Shown: positions 1 to 8,769, counted from the stretch's first letter. The stretch: 41,916 bases of DNA from Spirochaetes bacterium GWE1_32_154 (GCA_001829315.1 MIAY01000016.1:1-41916); one strand, 5' to 3'. Made by a program: numbers and translations. Notes: a model not told the origin generated them from the sequence alone.

Positions 1-231
1 ATTGACGAAGAACCAATGATTGACGAAGAACCAATGATTGACGAAGAACCAATGATTGACGAAGAACCAATGATTGACGAAGAACCAATGATTGACGAAA
101 AACCAATGATTGACGAAGAACCAATGATTGACGAAAAACCAATGATTGACGAAGAACCAATGATTGACGAAGAACCAATGATTGACGAAGAACCAATGAT
201 TGACGAAGAACCAATGATTGACGAAGAACCA
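1..231 (+). repeat. In-frame 18-bp tandem repeat (MIDEEP units)
   Basis: Twelve full copies of an 18-bp unit beginning ATGATTGACGAAGAACCA run from 16 to 231, after a partial copy at 1-15. The only differences are GAA to AAA in units five (88-105) and seven (124-141), which change Glu to Lys. Synonymous positions are identical in all units, indicating recent expansion or homogenisation. The unit length keeps the frame, so copy number can change without breaking the gene. The window begins inside the array, so the total copy number is unknown. Confidence 0.97.
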
Positions 232-939
232 ATAAAATTTAATATAATTAATGAAAATAACGAACAACTATATATTTCAAATGATATAAATGATACTATT
301 GAAATAACATTACCGGAGATTATTGAAGATTATCAAAATCAACCTAATCTGGAAGATATAATTCAATCTCAAGAATTTAATATTATTGAACCAATAGACG
401 AACAAATTAATTTTTCAGCTGAAATATTTGAAAATATATCTCAAAATAATCAAGAAGAAAAAGAAGAGAATGAATCTGCGATCGAACAAAAATCTATAGA
501 AAATGCAGTTGACTTAAAAGAATTATTTGAAGAAAAATATCATCGAATACTATTTTATTTAAAAAGAACAATTTCATCAAACCCGAATATTACTCTCTCA
601 ATAATAAAAGTAAAAATTACTAATGGTGAACAATTAGAATTGGAACTACCAAACTTTAAAATTGATACATTTATTTCAGATGTTCAGTTTATTGTAATGA
701 ATATAGTCGGAACAGATGGACTGGTTAGTATGTTTAATGATTTTTCAATATATGCAATTTTACCTGAAGTCGACTCATCAAATAGTAAAGAAATTTTAAA
801 TAGAATTGTTGAAGAAATTGAAATTATGTTTAGTGAAATATTTGGTTCGTCGCAAATTGATTTTGAAAACAAAATAGTAAACTATCCGGATGACTCTGAT
901 AATTTTATTGAACTATTTTTTCTTGCTCAAAATGCATAA
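1..939 (+). CDS. MIDEEP-repeat acidic protein with GGDEF-like C-terminal domain (5' end outside window)
   Basis: The reading frame is open from base 1, so the first ATG at 16 is probably internal and the true start lies upstream. The visible N-terminus is a run of twelve hexapeptides MIDEEP (two as MIDEKP), preceded by a partial copy. Then comes an acidic, Asn/Glu-rich linker to about residue 165 (counted from the ATG at 16), and a folded region of about 140 residues. That region has alternating strands and helices that resemble a diguanylate-cyclase fold (LSIIKVKI, then FSIYAILPE followed by a long helix), but the GGDEF signature position reads FNDFS, so catalysis is unlikely. The stop codon directly abuts the start of the following Maf-like gene, which implies co-transcription and translational coupling. 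No specific function is recognised; the domain match is by eye only. Confidence 0.75.
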   Translation: MDEEPMIDEEPMIDEEPMIDEEPMIDEEPMIDEKPMIDEEPMIDEKPMIDEEPMIDEEPMIDEEPMIDEEPMIDEEPIKFNIINENNEQLYISNDINDTIEITLPEIIEDYQNQPNLEDIIQSQEFNIIEPIDEQINFSAEIFENISQNNQEEKEENESAIEQKSIENAVDLKELFEEKYHRILFYLKRTISSNPNITLSIIKVKITNGEQLELELPNFKIDTFISDVQFIVMNIVGTDGLVSMFNDFSIYAILPEVDSSNSKEILNRIVEEIEIMFSEIFGSSQIDFENKIVNYPDDSDNFIELFFLAQNA

Positions 940-2232
940 ATGTTAATAGAAAAAATTATTGGGAAAAAAGGTATAGAAACCTTTAAACTAGACAATAAAT
1001 TGCTCTATTCTTTTTATGATCCTTATAAAGAAGCCGAAAATTATTTATCGACTTTAACCTTAAATGAAACAGTAATAACATTTTGTGGTGCTGATTATAT
1101 CAATTCCTGTTTGGATAAAAATAAAATAGTAAAAAAGATATACTCATTTGAACCAATTTCATTTCCTAATCAAATTAAAAGTAATAAAATCGTTCGTTTT
1201 AAAACAATATTTGAATTATTGTCTATAGTAAAATTGGAAAAACTTAAATCAGAATTAACATGTATAGTCGTATGGATACCATTTATTGAAAGTAATCCTA
1301 ATAATTATATTCAATATTTGAATGATATTAAAAATGAACTAATTAAATCAACTTTATCAAATCTAAATATAATTTCTTTTTCTACTTTAGAAAAAAGAAA
1401 TATTAAACGAAATCTTTTTAAATTAAATAGTATAAAATACTTAAAAAATGAAATTATTACCAATCCACCTCCCGCATTAATTCTAAGTTCAGGAGGTTCT
1501 CTTCAATTAAATATTGAATTAATAAAAAAAATTCAATCTAAATGCATTACATTTGCATATAGCTCATCTCTTGATTATCTTTATTCAAAGAATATAATTC
1601 CAGATTACATAATAGCTGTTGATCCTGGATATGGAACATTCTATCATTTACAAAAATTCAAACAAATTAGTAAAATAATAACTACTTTATCAATTACTCC
1701 TTCTGTTATAAACCTGAAAAATTATGATTTTATTTTTTTTAATTATGGAAGCGAAATTGAAAATGAACTTTATAAAAAAACAAATATTATTAAATCTATT
1801 CCAGAAGGAAGTGTTGCTTTTAATCTATTAGATTTATTAAAGAAACTCAATTTCAATACTATATATTTATTTGGACAAGATTTTGCATTTTTTAATAATA
1901 AATCTCATATTGAAGGCGGAAATTTTGAAACAGAATTTCTTGCAAAAAATAATTATTTTAATTCATTTGAATCAAATATATTCAATCATGAATCTTCATC
2001 AATAAAAAATTTTATAACTGACAATCATATAAAGCTAAACAGTAATATTCCCATGTCTATTTATTACAATCATTTTCTTTCTAAATCGAAAGAATATCCA
2101 ATTAAATTAACAGGAAAAATATTTAATTCATATAATAATTCATTAGAATTTATTGGTGAACATATTTTTAAAAGTTTACATGCTATAAATAAAAATGATT
2201 TAATAATTAAAACTGGAATTTTAAACAGGTGA
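940..2232 (+). CDS. Motility-associated factor (Maf/DUF115) glycosyltransferase-like protein, divergent
   Basis: This 430-residue protein has the architecture of the Maf/DUF115 (6-hydroxymethylpterin diphosphokinase MptE-like) family, members of which modify flagellins in several bacteria. The core nucleotide-binding-like loop is SSGGSL at residues 183-188, where the family usually has GxGPSL. It is followed by an IIAVDPG segment near 224-230 and LFGQDFAF near 312. The ATG directly follows the stop of the upstream repeat protein with no gap. A second Maf-like gene starts 3 bp downstream. The substitutions in the loop make it more divergent than its neighbour. The family assignment is fairly secure; the sugar or acceptor is not visible. 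Confidence 0.8.
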   Translation: MLIEKIIGKKGIETFKLDNKLLYSFYDPYKEAENYLSTLTLNETVITFCGADYINSCLDKNKIVKKIYSFEPISFPNQIKSNKIVRFKTIFELLSIVKLEKLKSELTCIVVWIPFIESNPNNYIQYLNDIKNELIKSTLSNLNIISFSTLEKRNIKRNLFKLNSIKYLKNEIITNPPPALILSSGGSLQLNIELIKKIQSKCITFAYSSSLDYLYSKNIIPDYIIAVDPGYGTFYHLQKFKQISKIITTLSITPSVINLKNYDFIFFNYGSEIENELYKKTNIIKSIPEGSVAFNLLDLLKKLNFNTIYLFGQDFAFFNNKSHIEGGNFETEFLAKNNYFNSFESNIFNHESSSIKNFITDNHIKLNSNIPMSIYYNHFLSKSKEYPIKLTGKIFNSYNNSLEFIGEHIFKSLHAINKNDLIIKTGILNR

Positions 2233-2235
2233 CTT

Positions 2236-3711
2236 ATGAATAAAGAAAATCTAAAATACTTATCAAAAAGACTATTATCTTATTTGGAAAAAAGCTACAA
2301 ACCTTCATTTACAATACAGTGGTCAATTTCGAAAGACAATTGTATGATTCCAGAAATCAATGGTAGAAAATTACATTCAAAATACTATGCTTTAAAAGAA
2401 GCAAATAAATACATTCCATTAAATAATACTAGTCAAAAAATAGCCATTGGAATTGGATGCTTATACCATTTAATTAACTATTCCGCTGATTATAAAATTA
2501 TAGCTATTTCAGATGACCCAAATTTTACTTTACAATTATTAGAAAAAATAGATATTTCAAAGTATTTTAATCCAGATAATTTAATAATTTGTTTTTATGA
2601 TGAAATTGATTCTTATTTTGATTATATTAAATATAACTCAATAGAGCCAATTATTAATTATACAATATCCGAAATATTTCAAGAAAATACAAAAAGTATC
2701 TTAAATTATTTAAAAAATAATATTTCACCAAAATTACTAGAATACAATACTCAAAGAACTTTTGGGAAAAAATGGTTAACAAATTCGTTAAATAATTTGC
2801 GAGATATAAAAGAATATAGTTCATCACCGTTTATAGTAAATGGAAAAGCAATTTTAATTTGTGGAGCAGGTCCATCATTAGATGATAATTTACAAAAAAT
2901 AATTCAAAATAAAAAAGAACTATGCATTATCGCAAGTGACACTGCATTACCAATTTTATTATCACACAACATTCTCCCACAAGCTGTTTTTACAATGGAT
3001 GCCTCTCCCTATTCTCAGTATCATTATATGGAATATTTGAATAATATTAGGATATTTATAGATTATACTTCATCGATAAAAATAAATAAAAAAAACACTT
3101 CTTTGTTATTTTCAAACTTCCCCTTACTTAAGACATTACCAATTGACAAGTCTTTATTACCCTGTATTGACACAGGATTTGGTAATATAGGAAATACTAT
3201 AATATCTTTTTTTGAAAAGTATGCAAAAGATTTCCCAATTATTACAACCGGTATCGACTTTGGATTTAAAAATAAAAAAACATACTCTAAAAGTTCTTAT
3301 TTGGATATTTATAGAATTTCTAAAAATACTTATTTAAATTCAATAGAAAATATAGATTGTTTTTTAACATATAAGAATAGAATACTAAAAAAAATCAATG
3401 GTTGGGAAAACAACGTTTTGAATGAAACTTTTTCTAATAAAATGGATGCAAGTATTATTTCTTTATCAGACTCACCATTTGTACATTGTAATAAAATTAT
3501 TAATTTAAATGATTTTTTAAAAAAACAAAAAACAAAAGAAATTGAGATCAACTTTAATTATAAAGAACTTTATAAATTGGATATTAAAAATGAATTACTC
3601 AACATTCCTAATTCATCACTTTCTAAAAATTTATTAAGTTATAAATTATTTTCAAGAAAAAAAGATGTAATAAGTGAAATAAAGGGTAAGATAATAAGTA
3701 TTTTTAAATAA
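2236..3711 (+). CDS. Motility-associated factor (Maf/DUF115) glycosyltransferase-like protein
   Basis: This 491-residue protein is a clear member of the Maf/DUF115 family. The GAGPSLDDN loop lies at residues 210-218, SDTALPILL at about 234-242 and a FTMDAS strand-loop at about 252-257, followed by the central TGIDFGF segment. These are the family's conserved core. A Shine-Dalgarno AGGTG overlaps the end of the upstream gene, so the two Maf genes are probably coupled. In the family, such proteins transfer sialic/pseudaminic-like sugars to flagellin; that role here is an inference. The gene ends convergently against the small membrane-protein gene, overlapping its tail by 8 bp (3704-3711). Confidence 0.85.
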   Translation: MNKENLKYLSKRLLSYLEKSYKPSFTIQWSISKDNCMIPEINGRKLHSKYYALKEANKYIPLNNTSQKIAIGIGCLYHLINYSADYKIIAISDDPNFTLQLLEKIDISKYFNPDNLIICFYDEIDSYFDYIKYNSIEPIINYTISEIFQENTKSILNYLKNNISPKLLEYNTQRTFGKKWLTNSLNNLRDIKEYSSSPFIVNGKAILICGAGPSLDDNLQKIIQNKKELCIIASDTALPILLSHNILPQAVFTMDASPYSQYHYMEYLNNIRIFIDYTSSIKINKKNTSLLFSNFPLLKTLPIDKSLLPCIDTGFGNIGNTIISFFEKYAKDFPIITTGIDFGFKNKKTYSKSSYLDIYRISKNTYLNSIENIDCFLTYKNRILKKINGWENNVLNETFSNKMDASIISLSDSPFVHCNKIINLNDFLKKQKTKEIEINFNYKELYKLDIKNELLNIPNSSLSKNLLSYKLFSRKKDVISEIKGKIISIFK

Positions 3712-4285
3712 AAAAAATTGTTTTTAAATAAAAAATAATAAAAATAAATACCACACAAAAATTTAAAGTAAATATTTTATTTAATGTATTTTTGTCTAAA
3801 TGTAATAGTGTCATATCAATTTCATTAATATCATCTAGAATCTTTTGAAAATTATATATTAAATTTTTATCAATTGTTAAACTATGAAAAAAAGAAAAGA
3901 AAAGAAATAATGAATATGTAAGTTTTGATTTAAATTTTGATATAAAAACTAAAACTAAACTTCTAAAATCAAAAAAAATATTAGATGAAAACAAAAAAAG
4001 ATTTTGAATTGAAAAAGATCTTTTAATTGATAAAAATAAAGAATGTTCTGTAACTGAAAAATTAAATAATTGAAAAATTATTTTACCTTCACCAACAAAA
4101 ATATTTATCAAAAAAATAAATATTGATATAAATAATATATTTAAATATTTTATTTTACTTTTTTTAATTATAAAATAATAAAACGAAAACAAAAGAAAAA
4201 AAACAATTGAAAATTGAATTGAAAAAAAAGATAAAATTAAGGAAATAAAACTAGTAATTAATAATAATAAATAAATATAATTCAT
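3704..4285 (-). CDS. Small polytopic membrane protein, possibly EcfT/CbiQ-like
   Basis: The 193-residue product is dominated by Phe, Ile, Leu and Ser, with about five predicted membrane segments (near residues 3-40, 48-63, 88-103, 122-137 and 170-190). The stretch around residues 64-105 (VGEGKIIF, FSVTEHSLFLSIKRSF) resembles the central part of EcfT/CbiQ transporter subunits, where a turn is followed by a G-L-x-x-x-x-K/R-x helix. The usual C-terminal ATPase-contact motif is not evident. The gene lies 49 bp downstream of rplQ on the same strand, beyond a weak terminator, and has no good Shine-Dalgarno sequence. In other bacteria ecfA-ecfT often follow rplQ, which fits, but no ATPase gene is present. 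It is low-complexity, so a spurious frame cannot be excluded. Confidence 0.5.
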   Translation of the reverse strand: MNYIYLLLLITSFISLILSFFSIQFSIVFFLLFSFYYFIIKKSKIKYLNILFISIFIFLINIFVGEGKIIFQLFNFSVTEHSLFLSIKRSFSIQNLFLFSSNIFFDFRSLVLVFISKFKSKLTYSLFLFFSFFHSLTIDKNLIYNFQKILDDINEIDMTLLHLDKNTLNKIFTLNFCVVFIFIIFYLKTIFFI

Positions 4286-4298
4286 GTTATTTAAATAT

Positions 4299-4323
4299 AA
4301 ACAGGGCTATAATCACCCTGTTT
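4299..4323 (-). terminator. Weak hairpin terminator after rplQ
   Basis: An 8-bp perfect stem (AAACAGGG/CCCTGTTT) with a 9-nt loop lies 11 bp beyond the rplQ stop. On the - strand the stem ends in TTT and continues ATATTTAA, so the U tract is short and interrupted. It probably causes partial termination at the end of the alpha operon. Confidence 0.55.
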
Positions 4324-4334
4324 ATTAAAATAAA

Positions 4335-4802
4335 CTATTCTTTTGTAGTTTCGAGAGGTAAATCTATTTTCGTATCAGAATCAGCTTTAGTTTCTGAAGC
4401 TTTTATAGATACCTTTTTAATAGGTTTCTTTTTTTTTGCTTTAGTAGCCTCTTCAACTAATTCTATAATACATAAATCAGCTCCATCGCCTTTTCTTTTT
4501 GCTAATTTATATATTCTTGTATAGCCACCTGGTCTCTCTGTATATCTAGGTGCTATTTCATTAAATAATTTCATTAACATTTCTTCATCTTTAATAAGTC
4601 GATTAACTAATCTTATATTATGAAGATTTTTTATTTTAGCTCTAGTAATAAATTTATCAACGACACGTCTTAATTCTTTAGCTTTTGTAACTGTTGTTGT
4701 AATTTTCTCATGTTTAAATAAAGCTTCAACCATATTTCGATATAAAGCTTTTCTATGAGAATGAGTTCTATTAAGAGTTCTGAATCCCTTAAGATGTTTC
4801 AT
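4335..4802 (-). CDS. rplQ: 50S ribosomal protein L17
   Basis: L17 sits near the peptide exit tunnel of the large subunit. The N-terminus (MKHLKGFRTLNRTHSHRKAL) and the RNMVEALFKHEKITTT segment are diagnostic, followed by the KAKELRRVVDKFIT helix and RPGGYTRIYKL. At 155 residues it is longer than the usual 115-130 because of a charged Lys/Ser/Asp-rich C-terminal tail after about residue 118. It is the last gene of the alpha block, 13 bp after rpoA, and is followed by a weak hairpin. Confidence 0.97.
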   Translation of the reverse strand: MKHLKGFRTLNRTHSHRKALYRNMVEALFKHEKITTTVTKAKELRRVVDKFITRAKIKNLHNIRLVNRLIKDEEMLMKLFNEIAPRYTERPGGYTRIYKLAKRKGDGADLCIIELVEEATKAKKKKPIKKVSIKASETKADSDTKIDLPLETTKE

Positions 4803-4815
4803 TTTTCACACTCCA

Positions 4816-5841
4816 TTATTTCTTATTCATGACTTTAGAAACTATATCTTTCATACCGAAGGATAATTTATATTTCACAAGTTTTTCTTTGATTTCAGTA
4901 AGTGATTTCTTTCCAAAATGTTGTATTTTTGAAACTTCATCTTCTGTTTTACAAACTAAATCACCAATCGTCCTGACATTTTCACTTCTTAAACAATTTC
5001 CTGCTCTAACTGATAACTCTAATTCTTCAACAGGTGTAGATAGAATTTGTTTAAGTTCCTGATCTTCATCTTTTTCTACTTTTTCTTCACTTACTTCTTC
5101 TACTTTAAAATTAATAAAAGTTGAAAAATGATCGGTTAAAATCTTAGCAGCTATTCCCATTGTATCTTCAGGTGATTGAGTTCCATCTGTCCAGAGTTCA
5201 AAAATTAATTTATCATAATCAGACCTTTGGCCTATTCTGGTATCCGTTACTTCGTATTTAATTTTTCTAACTGGTGAAAAATCTGCATCAATTAAAATAG
5301 TAGAAATGTCATGTTCACCATAACTTTCCTGTCTATCAATATCAACATAACCTCTTCCAGAGTCAATTTGTAACTCAATTGAAATATTCGCATCTTTCGT
5401 TAATGTCATTATATGCAAATCTTTGTTTGTAATTTCTATGAAATCATCAACTTGCAAATCTAATGCTGTAATGTCACCAGCACCTTTTTTTTCAATTTTT
5501 ATAGTTCTTGACTCAATATCTTGTAATAATTTAATTTTAACATTTTTTAAATTATTAATAATATCAAATGTATCTTCTTTAACCTCTGGTATAGCCTCAA
5601 AAGGAGAAGGTAAAATAGAAAGTTCATTCTTATCATTCCACGTTTGAACTCTTATTGCAGTAATTGCATAACCTGGTATTGAAGATAATAAAACTCTTCT
5701 AAAAACATTACCTACAGTATGACCAAAACCTCTTTCAAATGGATAAATTACAAATTTACCATAATTAGGAGTTAAAACATCTTTTTCATATTGAATACCT
5801 TTGGGCTTGGTAAAGCTCTTAACAAGTAAATTTTGATTCAC
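4816..5841 (-). CDS. rpoA: DNA-directed RNA polymerase subunit alpha
   Basis: This is the assembly subunit of RNA polymerase; the C-terminal domain contacts UP elements and activators. The N-terminal dimerisation domain shows YGKFVIYPFERGFGHTVGN at residues 27-45 and LLSSIPGYAI. The C-terminal domain (after about residue 265) contains LSVRAGNCLRSENVRTIGDL, holding the DNA-contacting arginine, and a helix-hairpin-helix KIQHFGKKSLTEIK. The length of 341 residues is normal. The early KPKGI motif and overall wording resemble Treponema RpoA. It lies between rpsD and rplQ as in the ancestral alpha operon. Confidence 0.98.
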   Translation of the reverse strand: MNQNLLVKSFTKPKGIQYEKDVLTPNYGKFVIYPFERGFGHTVGNVFRRVLLSSIPGYAITAIRVQTWNDKNELSILPSPFEAIPEVKEDTFDIINNLKNVKIKLLQDIESRTIKIEKKGAGDITALDLQVDDFIEITNKDLHIMTLTKDANISIELQIDSGRGYVDIDRQESYGEHDISTILIDADFSPVRKIKYEVTDTRIGQRSDYDKLIFELWTDGTQSPEDTMGIAAKILTDHFSTFINFKVEEVSEEKVEKDEDQELKQILSTPVEELELSVRAGNCLRSENVRTIGDLVCKTEDEVSKIQHFGKKSLTEIKEKLVKYKLSFGMKDIVSKVMNKK

Positions 5842-5857
5842 TGATGTCTCCTATAGA

Positions 5858-6481
5858 TTATTTAGAATAAAGTTCAACTATAAGCTGCTCATTTATTTCC
5901 ATAATATCTGGTATATCTTTCTTTTCAGGTACATTTTTAAATGTTCCTGTGCAATTATCAGCATCAACTTCTATATGTGAAAGAACTCCATAAGAACCAA
6001 CACTTTTTAATGCTTCTAAAACTAAAATATTTTTTCTATATCCTTCGGTAACAGAAACAACATCTCCAGCTTTTAGCTGATAAGAAGGAATATTTACAGT
6101 TTGACCATTAACCGTAATATGTTTGTGCAAAACAATTTGCCTGGATTGCCTTCGAGATTGAGCAAAATGCATTCTATAAACAACATTATCCAATCTTGAC
6201 TCTAAAATACTGATTAAATTTTCACCAGTTTTACCTTTTTTACTTGTAGCTATTTCAAAATATCTTTTAAACTGTCTTTCTAGAACCCCATACATTAATT
6301 TGGCTTTTTGTTTTTCAATTAATTGTGTTCCATATACTGATAATTTCTTTTTTCTATAAGAAAGATCTTTACCAGGCATATTAGGTTTCTTTTGTAATAA
6401 TTTATTAAATTTTTCACTTCCGAATATATTGATACCAAATCTTCTTACTATTTTTCCTCTTGGACTTGTGTTTCTTGCCAT
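5858..6481 (-). CDS. rpsD: 30S ribosomal protein S4
   Basis: S4 is a primary 16S rRNA-binding protein and in E. coli represses its own operon. The 207-residue product shows the S4 RNA-binding domain with SRLDNVVYRMHFAQSRRQSR at about residues 91-110 and HKHITVNGQTVNIPSY. There is no cysteine knuckle in the N-terminus, so this is the zinc-free form. Retention of rpsD between rpsK and rpoA is the gamma-proteobacterial-like order; in Bacillus rpsD is elsewhere. Confidence 0.98.
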   Translation of the reverse strand: MARNTSPRGKIVRRFGINIFGSEKFNKLLQKKPNMPGKDLSYRKKKLSVYGTQLIEKQKAKLMYGVLERQFKRYFEIATSKKGKTGENLISILESRLDNVVYRMHFAQSRRQSRQIVLHKHITVNGQTVNIPSYQLKAGDVVSVTEGYRKNILVLEALKSVGSYGVLSHIEVDADNCTGTFKNVPEKKDIPDIMEINEQLIVELYSK

Positions 6482-6495
6482 TTTTTTCTCCTAAA

Positions 6496-6897
6496 TTAAA
6501 CCCTTCTTCTTTTCTTTGGTCTACAACCATTATGTGGAACAGGTGTAATATCTCGAATCAAATTTACTCTTAAACCACATCCATCCAATGCTCTAATTGC
6601 AGACTCTCGACCAACACCAGGACCTTTAACAAAAACATCTACATCTTTTAAACCATAACCTTCAATAGCTTTTTTTGCAGCACTCTCTGCAACTATTTGA
6701 GCAGCAAATGGAGTAGATTTTTTTGCACCTCTAAATCCTTGTATTGAACCTGAAGATGACCATGACAAAACATTTCCTTTTTTATCTGTAACAGTTATAA
6801 TTGTATTATTAAAAGAAGCTTGTACATATACTTTACCGCTTGAAATAATCTTTTTTTCTTTTTTCTTTGTTGTAGTATTACCTTTAGCTTTTGCCAA
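6496..6897 (-). CDS. rpsK: 30S ribosomal protein S11
   Basis: S11 lies in the small-subunit platform close to the mRNA exit. The 133-residue protein has the family core [41 protein letters not shown] and the C-terminal [18 protein letters not shown]. The Lys-rich N-terminal leader is normal. It is 15 bp after rpsM and 14 bp before rpsD. Confidence 0.98.
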   Translation of the reverse strand: MAKAKGNTTTKKKEKKIISSGKVYVQASFNNTIITVTDKKGNVLSWSSSGSIQGFRGAKKSTPFAAQIVAESAAKKAIEGYGLKDVDVFVKGPGVGRESAIRALDGCGLRVNLIRDITPVPHNGCRPKKRRRV

Positions 6898-6912
6898 TTT
6901 TCAACTCCTTAC

Positions 6913-7278
6913 CTATTTCTTCTTATTTGCAACGGTCTTTTTTCTTCCCTTTCTAGTTCTCGCATTAGTTTTAGTTCGCTGACCTCTAGCCGGTAAACCT
7001 TTTCTATGTCTCAAACCTCTATAACAACCGATATCCATAAGTCGTTTGATATTAAGTTGAACAAAACTTCTTAATTTACCTTCTATCATATATTCATTTT
7101 CAAGAATCTTTCTAATTTCATTTATTTCAGATTCTGTTAAATCATTAGTTCTTGTTCCTAATTTTATTCCAGCTTTTTCTAATATTACCAGTGAGTTTTG
7201 TCTGCCAATACCATAAATATAAGTTAAAGCAATCTCTATTGGTTTATTAGGTAATTCTATACCTGCAATTCTAGCCAT
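6913..7278 (-). CDS. rpsM: 30S ribosomal protein S13
   Basis: S13 is a head protein that contacts the P-site tRNA and bridges to the 50S subunit. The 121 residues begin [20 protein letters not shown] and include the YGIGR turn, [20 protein letters not shown] and the basic C-terminal tail [15 protein letters not shown] that reaches the P site. The length is standard. Confidence 0.98.
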   Translation of the reverse strand: MARIAGIELPNKPIEIALTYIYGIGRQNSLVILEKAGIKLGTRTNDLTESEINEIRKILENEYMIEGKLRSFVQLNIKRLMDIGCYRGLRHRKGLPARGQRTKTNARTRKGRKKTVANKKK

Positions 7279-7289
7279 TTATCAACTCC

Positions 7290-7403
7290 TTACTTTTGTT
7301 TCTGTTTATGTCTTGGATTTTCACAAACTATTCTCACTACACCAGCTCTTCTAATTACTCTGCATTTATCGCAGATCTTTTTTACACTTACCCTTACTTT
7401 CAT
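7290..7403 (-). CDS. rpmJ: 50S ribosomal protein L36
   Basis: This 37-residue gene encodes a protein beginning [17 protein letters not shown]. Zinc ligands are Cys11, Cys14, Cys27 and His32 (the C+ form of L36), followed by a KQKQK tail. It lies 11 bp before rpsM and 17 bp after secY. infA, adk and map are not present between secY and this gene. Confidence 0.96.
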   Translation of the reverse strand: MKVRVSVKKICDKCRVIRRAGVVRIVCENPRHKQKQK

Positions 7404-7420
7404 TTTTTACAACCTCATTT

Positions 7421-8752
7421 TTAAAAATTTCTAGATCTAATTCGACCTTTTTTAACAATACCATCATGATGGTGCATTTTTAAATGCCCTTCTATCTGAC
7501 TCATAGTATCAAGGTCTACACCAACAATAATAATTAATGATGTTCCACCCAGGAGGAAAGCCATACTATGAGGGAATTCTGGTATCAAATTTATAATTAT
7601 AGATGGTATAATAGCTATCAATGCCAGAAAAAACGAACCTGGTAAAACAATTCTATTTAAAACTCTTGTTAAATGTTCTTCTACTTTATTCGAAGCAACA
7701 CCAGGAATTGAACCTCCGTTTTCTCTAATATTTTTTGCTATTTCTATTGGATTTAATGTCACTTGTGTATAAAAATATGCAAAAAATACAATTAATAAAC
7801 CATAGACCACCATATAAGTAACAGTGTCACTTTGCAAAGCTCTACTTACAAATTGCAACCATTTTACATTTGAAAACATAGAAGCAATTGTATGTGGAAA
7901 AGATAGTAAAGAACTAGCAAAAATAATAGGAATAACGCCTGAAGGATTAATTTTTAAAGGTAAATAAGTATTTGGAGCACCATATACTTTTCTACCAACA
8001 ATTCTTCGTGCATAACTTATTGGTATTTTACGTTGACCTTGTTGTTCATAAATAATTAATGCAATAACAAAAACAAACATAATCAAAATAAACAATACTA
8101 ATGGTATTTCTAATGACCCCTTGCTAACTTTATTAAATAACTCATTAAAAGCACCTGGTAAACGAGCAGCTATTCCTGCAAAAATTATTAATGAGATACC
8201 ATTACCAATACCCTTTTCCGTTATTCTCTCACCTATCCACATTAGTAGTAGAGTTCCAGTTGTTGTTATAATTACTGTTGAAATATAAAAAAATAACTTT
8301 GGTTCCATAGCGATAATATTAGGTGCACTAGCTTCATAACTTTTTATTAAATTAATAGTTAAAAAACTTTGAACCAAACAAATTGGAACAGAGCCCATTC
8401 GTGTGAATTGTGTTATTTTCTTTCTCCCACCTTCTTCTTCAGAGATCCTTTTTAATGCCGGTACGATTAATAAAAGTAACTGTAAAATTATTGAAGTTGT
8501 AATATACGGCATTATGCCTAAAGCGAAAAGAGATAAATTATCAAAAGCACCACCTGCAAAAAAATTAAAATATTCCATCAAAGGATTATTTCCAGAGTTA
8601 TTAGATTGCATAAATAGTTTTAACGCACTAATATTTACACCTGGTACAGGTATTTGAGCTCCAATTCTAAATACAATTAATAGAGATAGTGTATAAAATA
8701 TTCTTTCTCTCAATTCTTTAATTTTAATGATACTAGTCAATGTATTCGACAT
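7421..8752 (-). CDS. secY: Preprotein translocase subunit SecY
   Basis: SecY is the channel-forming subunit of the SecYEG translocon in the inner membrane. The 443 residues give ten expected transmembrane helices. Recognisable segments are FRIGAQIPVPGVN near residue 29, the plug region after it, GIMPYITTSIILQLL near residue 78, WIGERITEKGIGNGISLIIF, the cytosolic loop QGQRKIPISYARR and the C-terminal loop PGVASNKVEEHLTRVLNRI. The protein starts without the usual longer N-terminal tail. Its partner SecE is encoded at 33197-33379. Confidence 0.97.
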   Translation of the reverse strand: MSNTLTSIIKIKELRERIFYTLSLLIVFRIGAQIPVPGVNISALKLFMQSNNSGNNPLMEYFNFFAGGAFDNLSLFALGIMPYITTSIILQLLLLIVPALKRISEEEGGRKKITQFTRMGSVPICLVQSFLTINLIKSYEASAPNIIAMEPKLFFYISTVIITTTGTLLLMWIGERITEKGIGNGISLIIFAGIAARLPGAFNELFNKVSKGSLEIPLVLFILIMFVFVIALIIYEQQGQRKIPISYARRIVGRKVYGAPNTYLPLKINPSGVIPIIFASSLLSFPHTIASMFSNVKWLQFVSRALQSDTVTYMVVYGLLIVFFAYFYTQVTLNPIEIAKNIRENGGSIPGVASNKVEEHLTRVLNRIVLPGSFFLALIAIIPSIIINLIPEFPHSMAFLLGGTSLIIIVGVDLDTMSQIEGHLKMHHHDGIVKKGRIRSRNF

Positions 8753-8769
8753 TTTAAATCCCTTAAATT

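Noticed and set aside
1-231. Possible CRISPR array from regularly spaced repeats
   Set aside because: The units are contiguous without spacers and encode an uninterrupted protein repeat.
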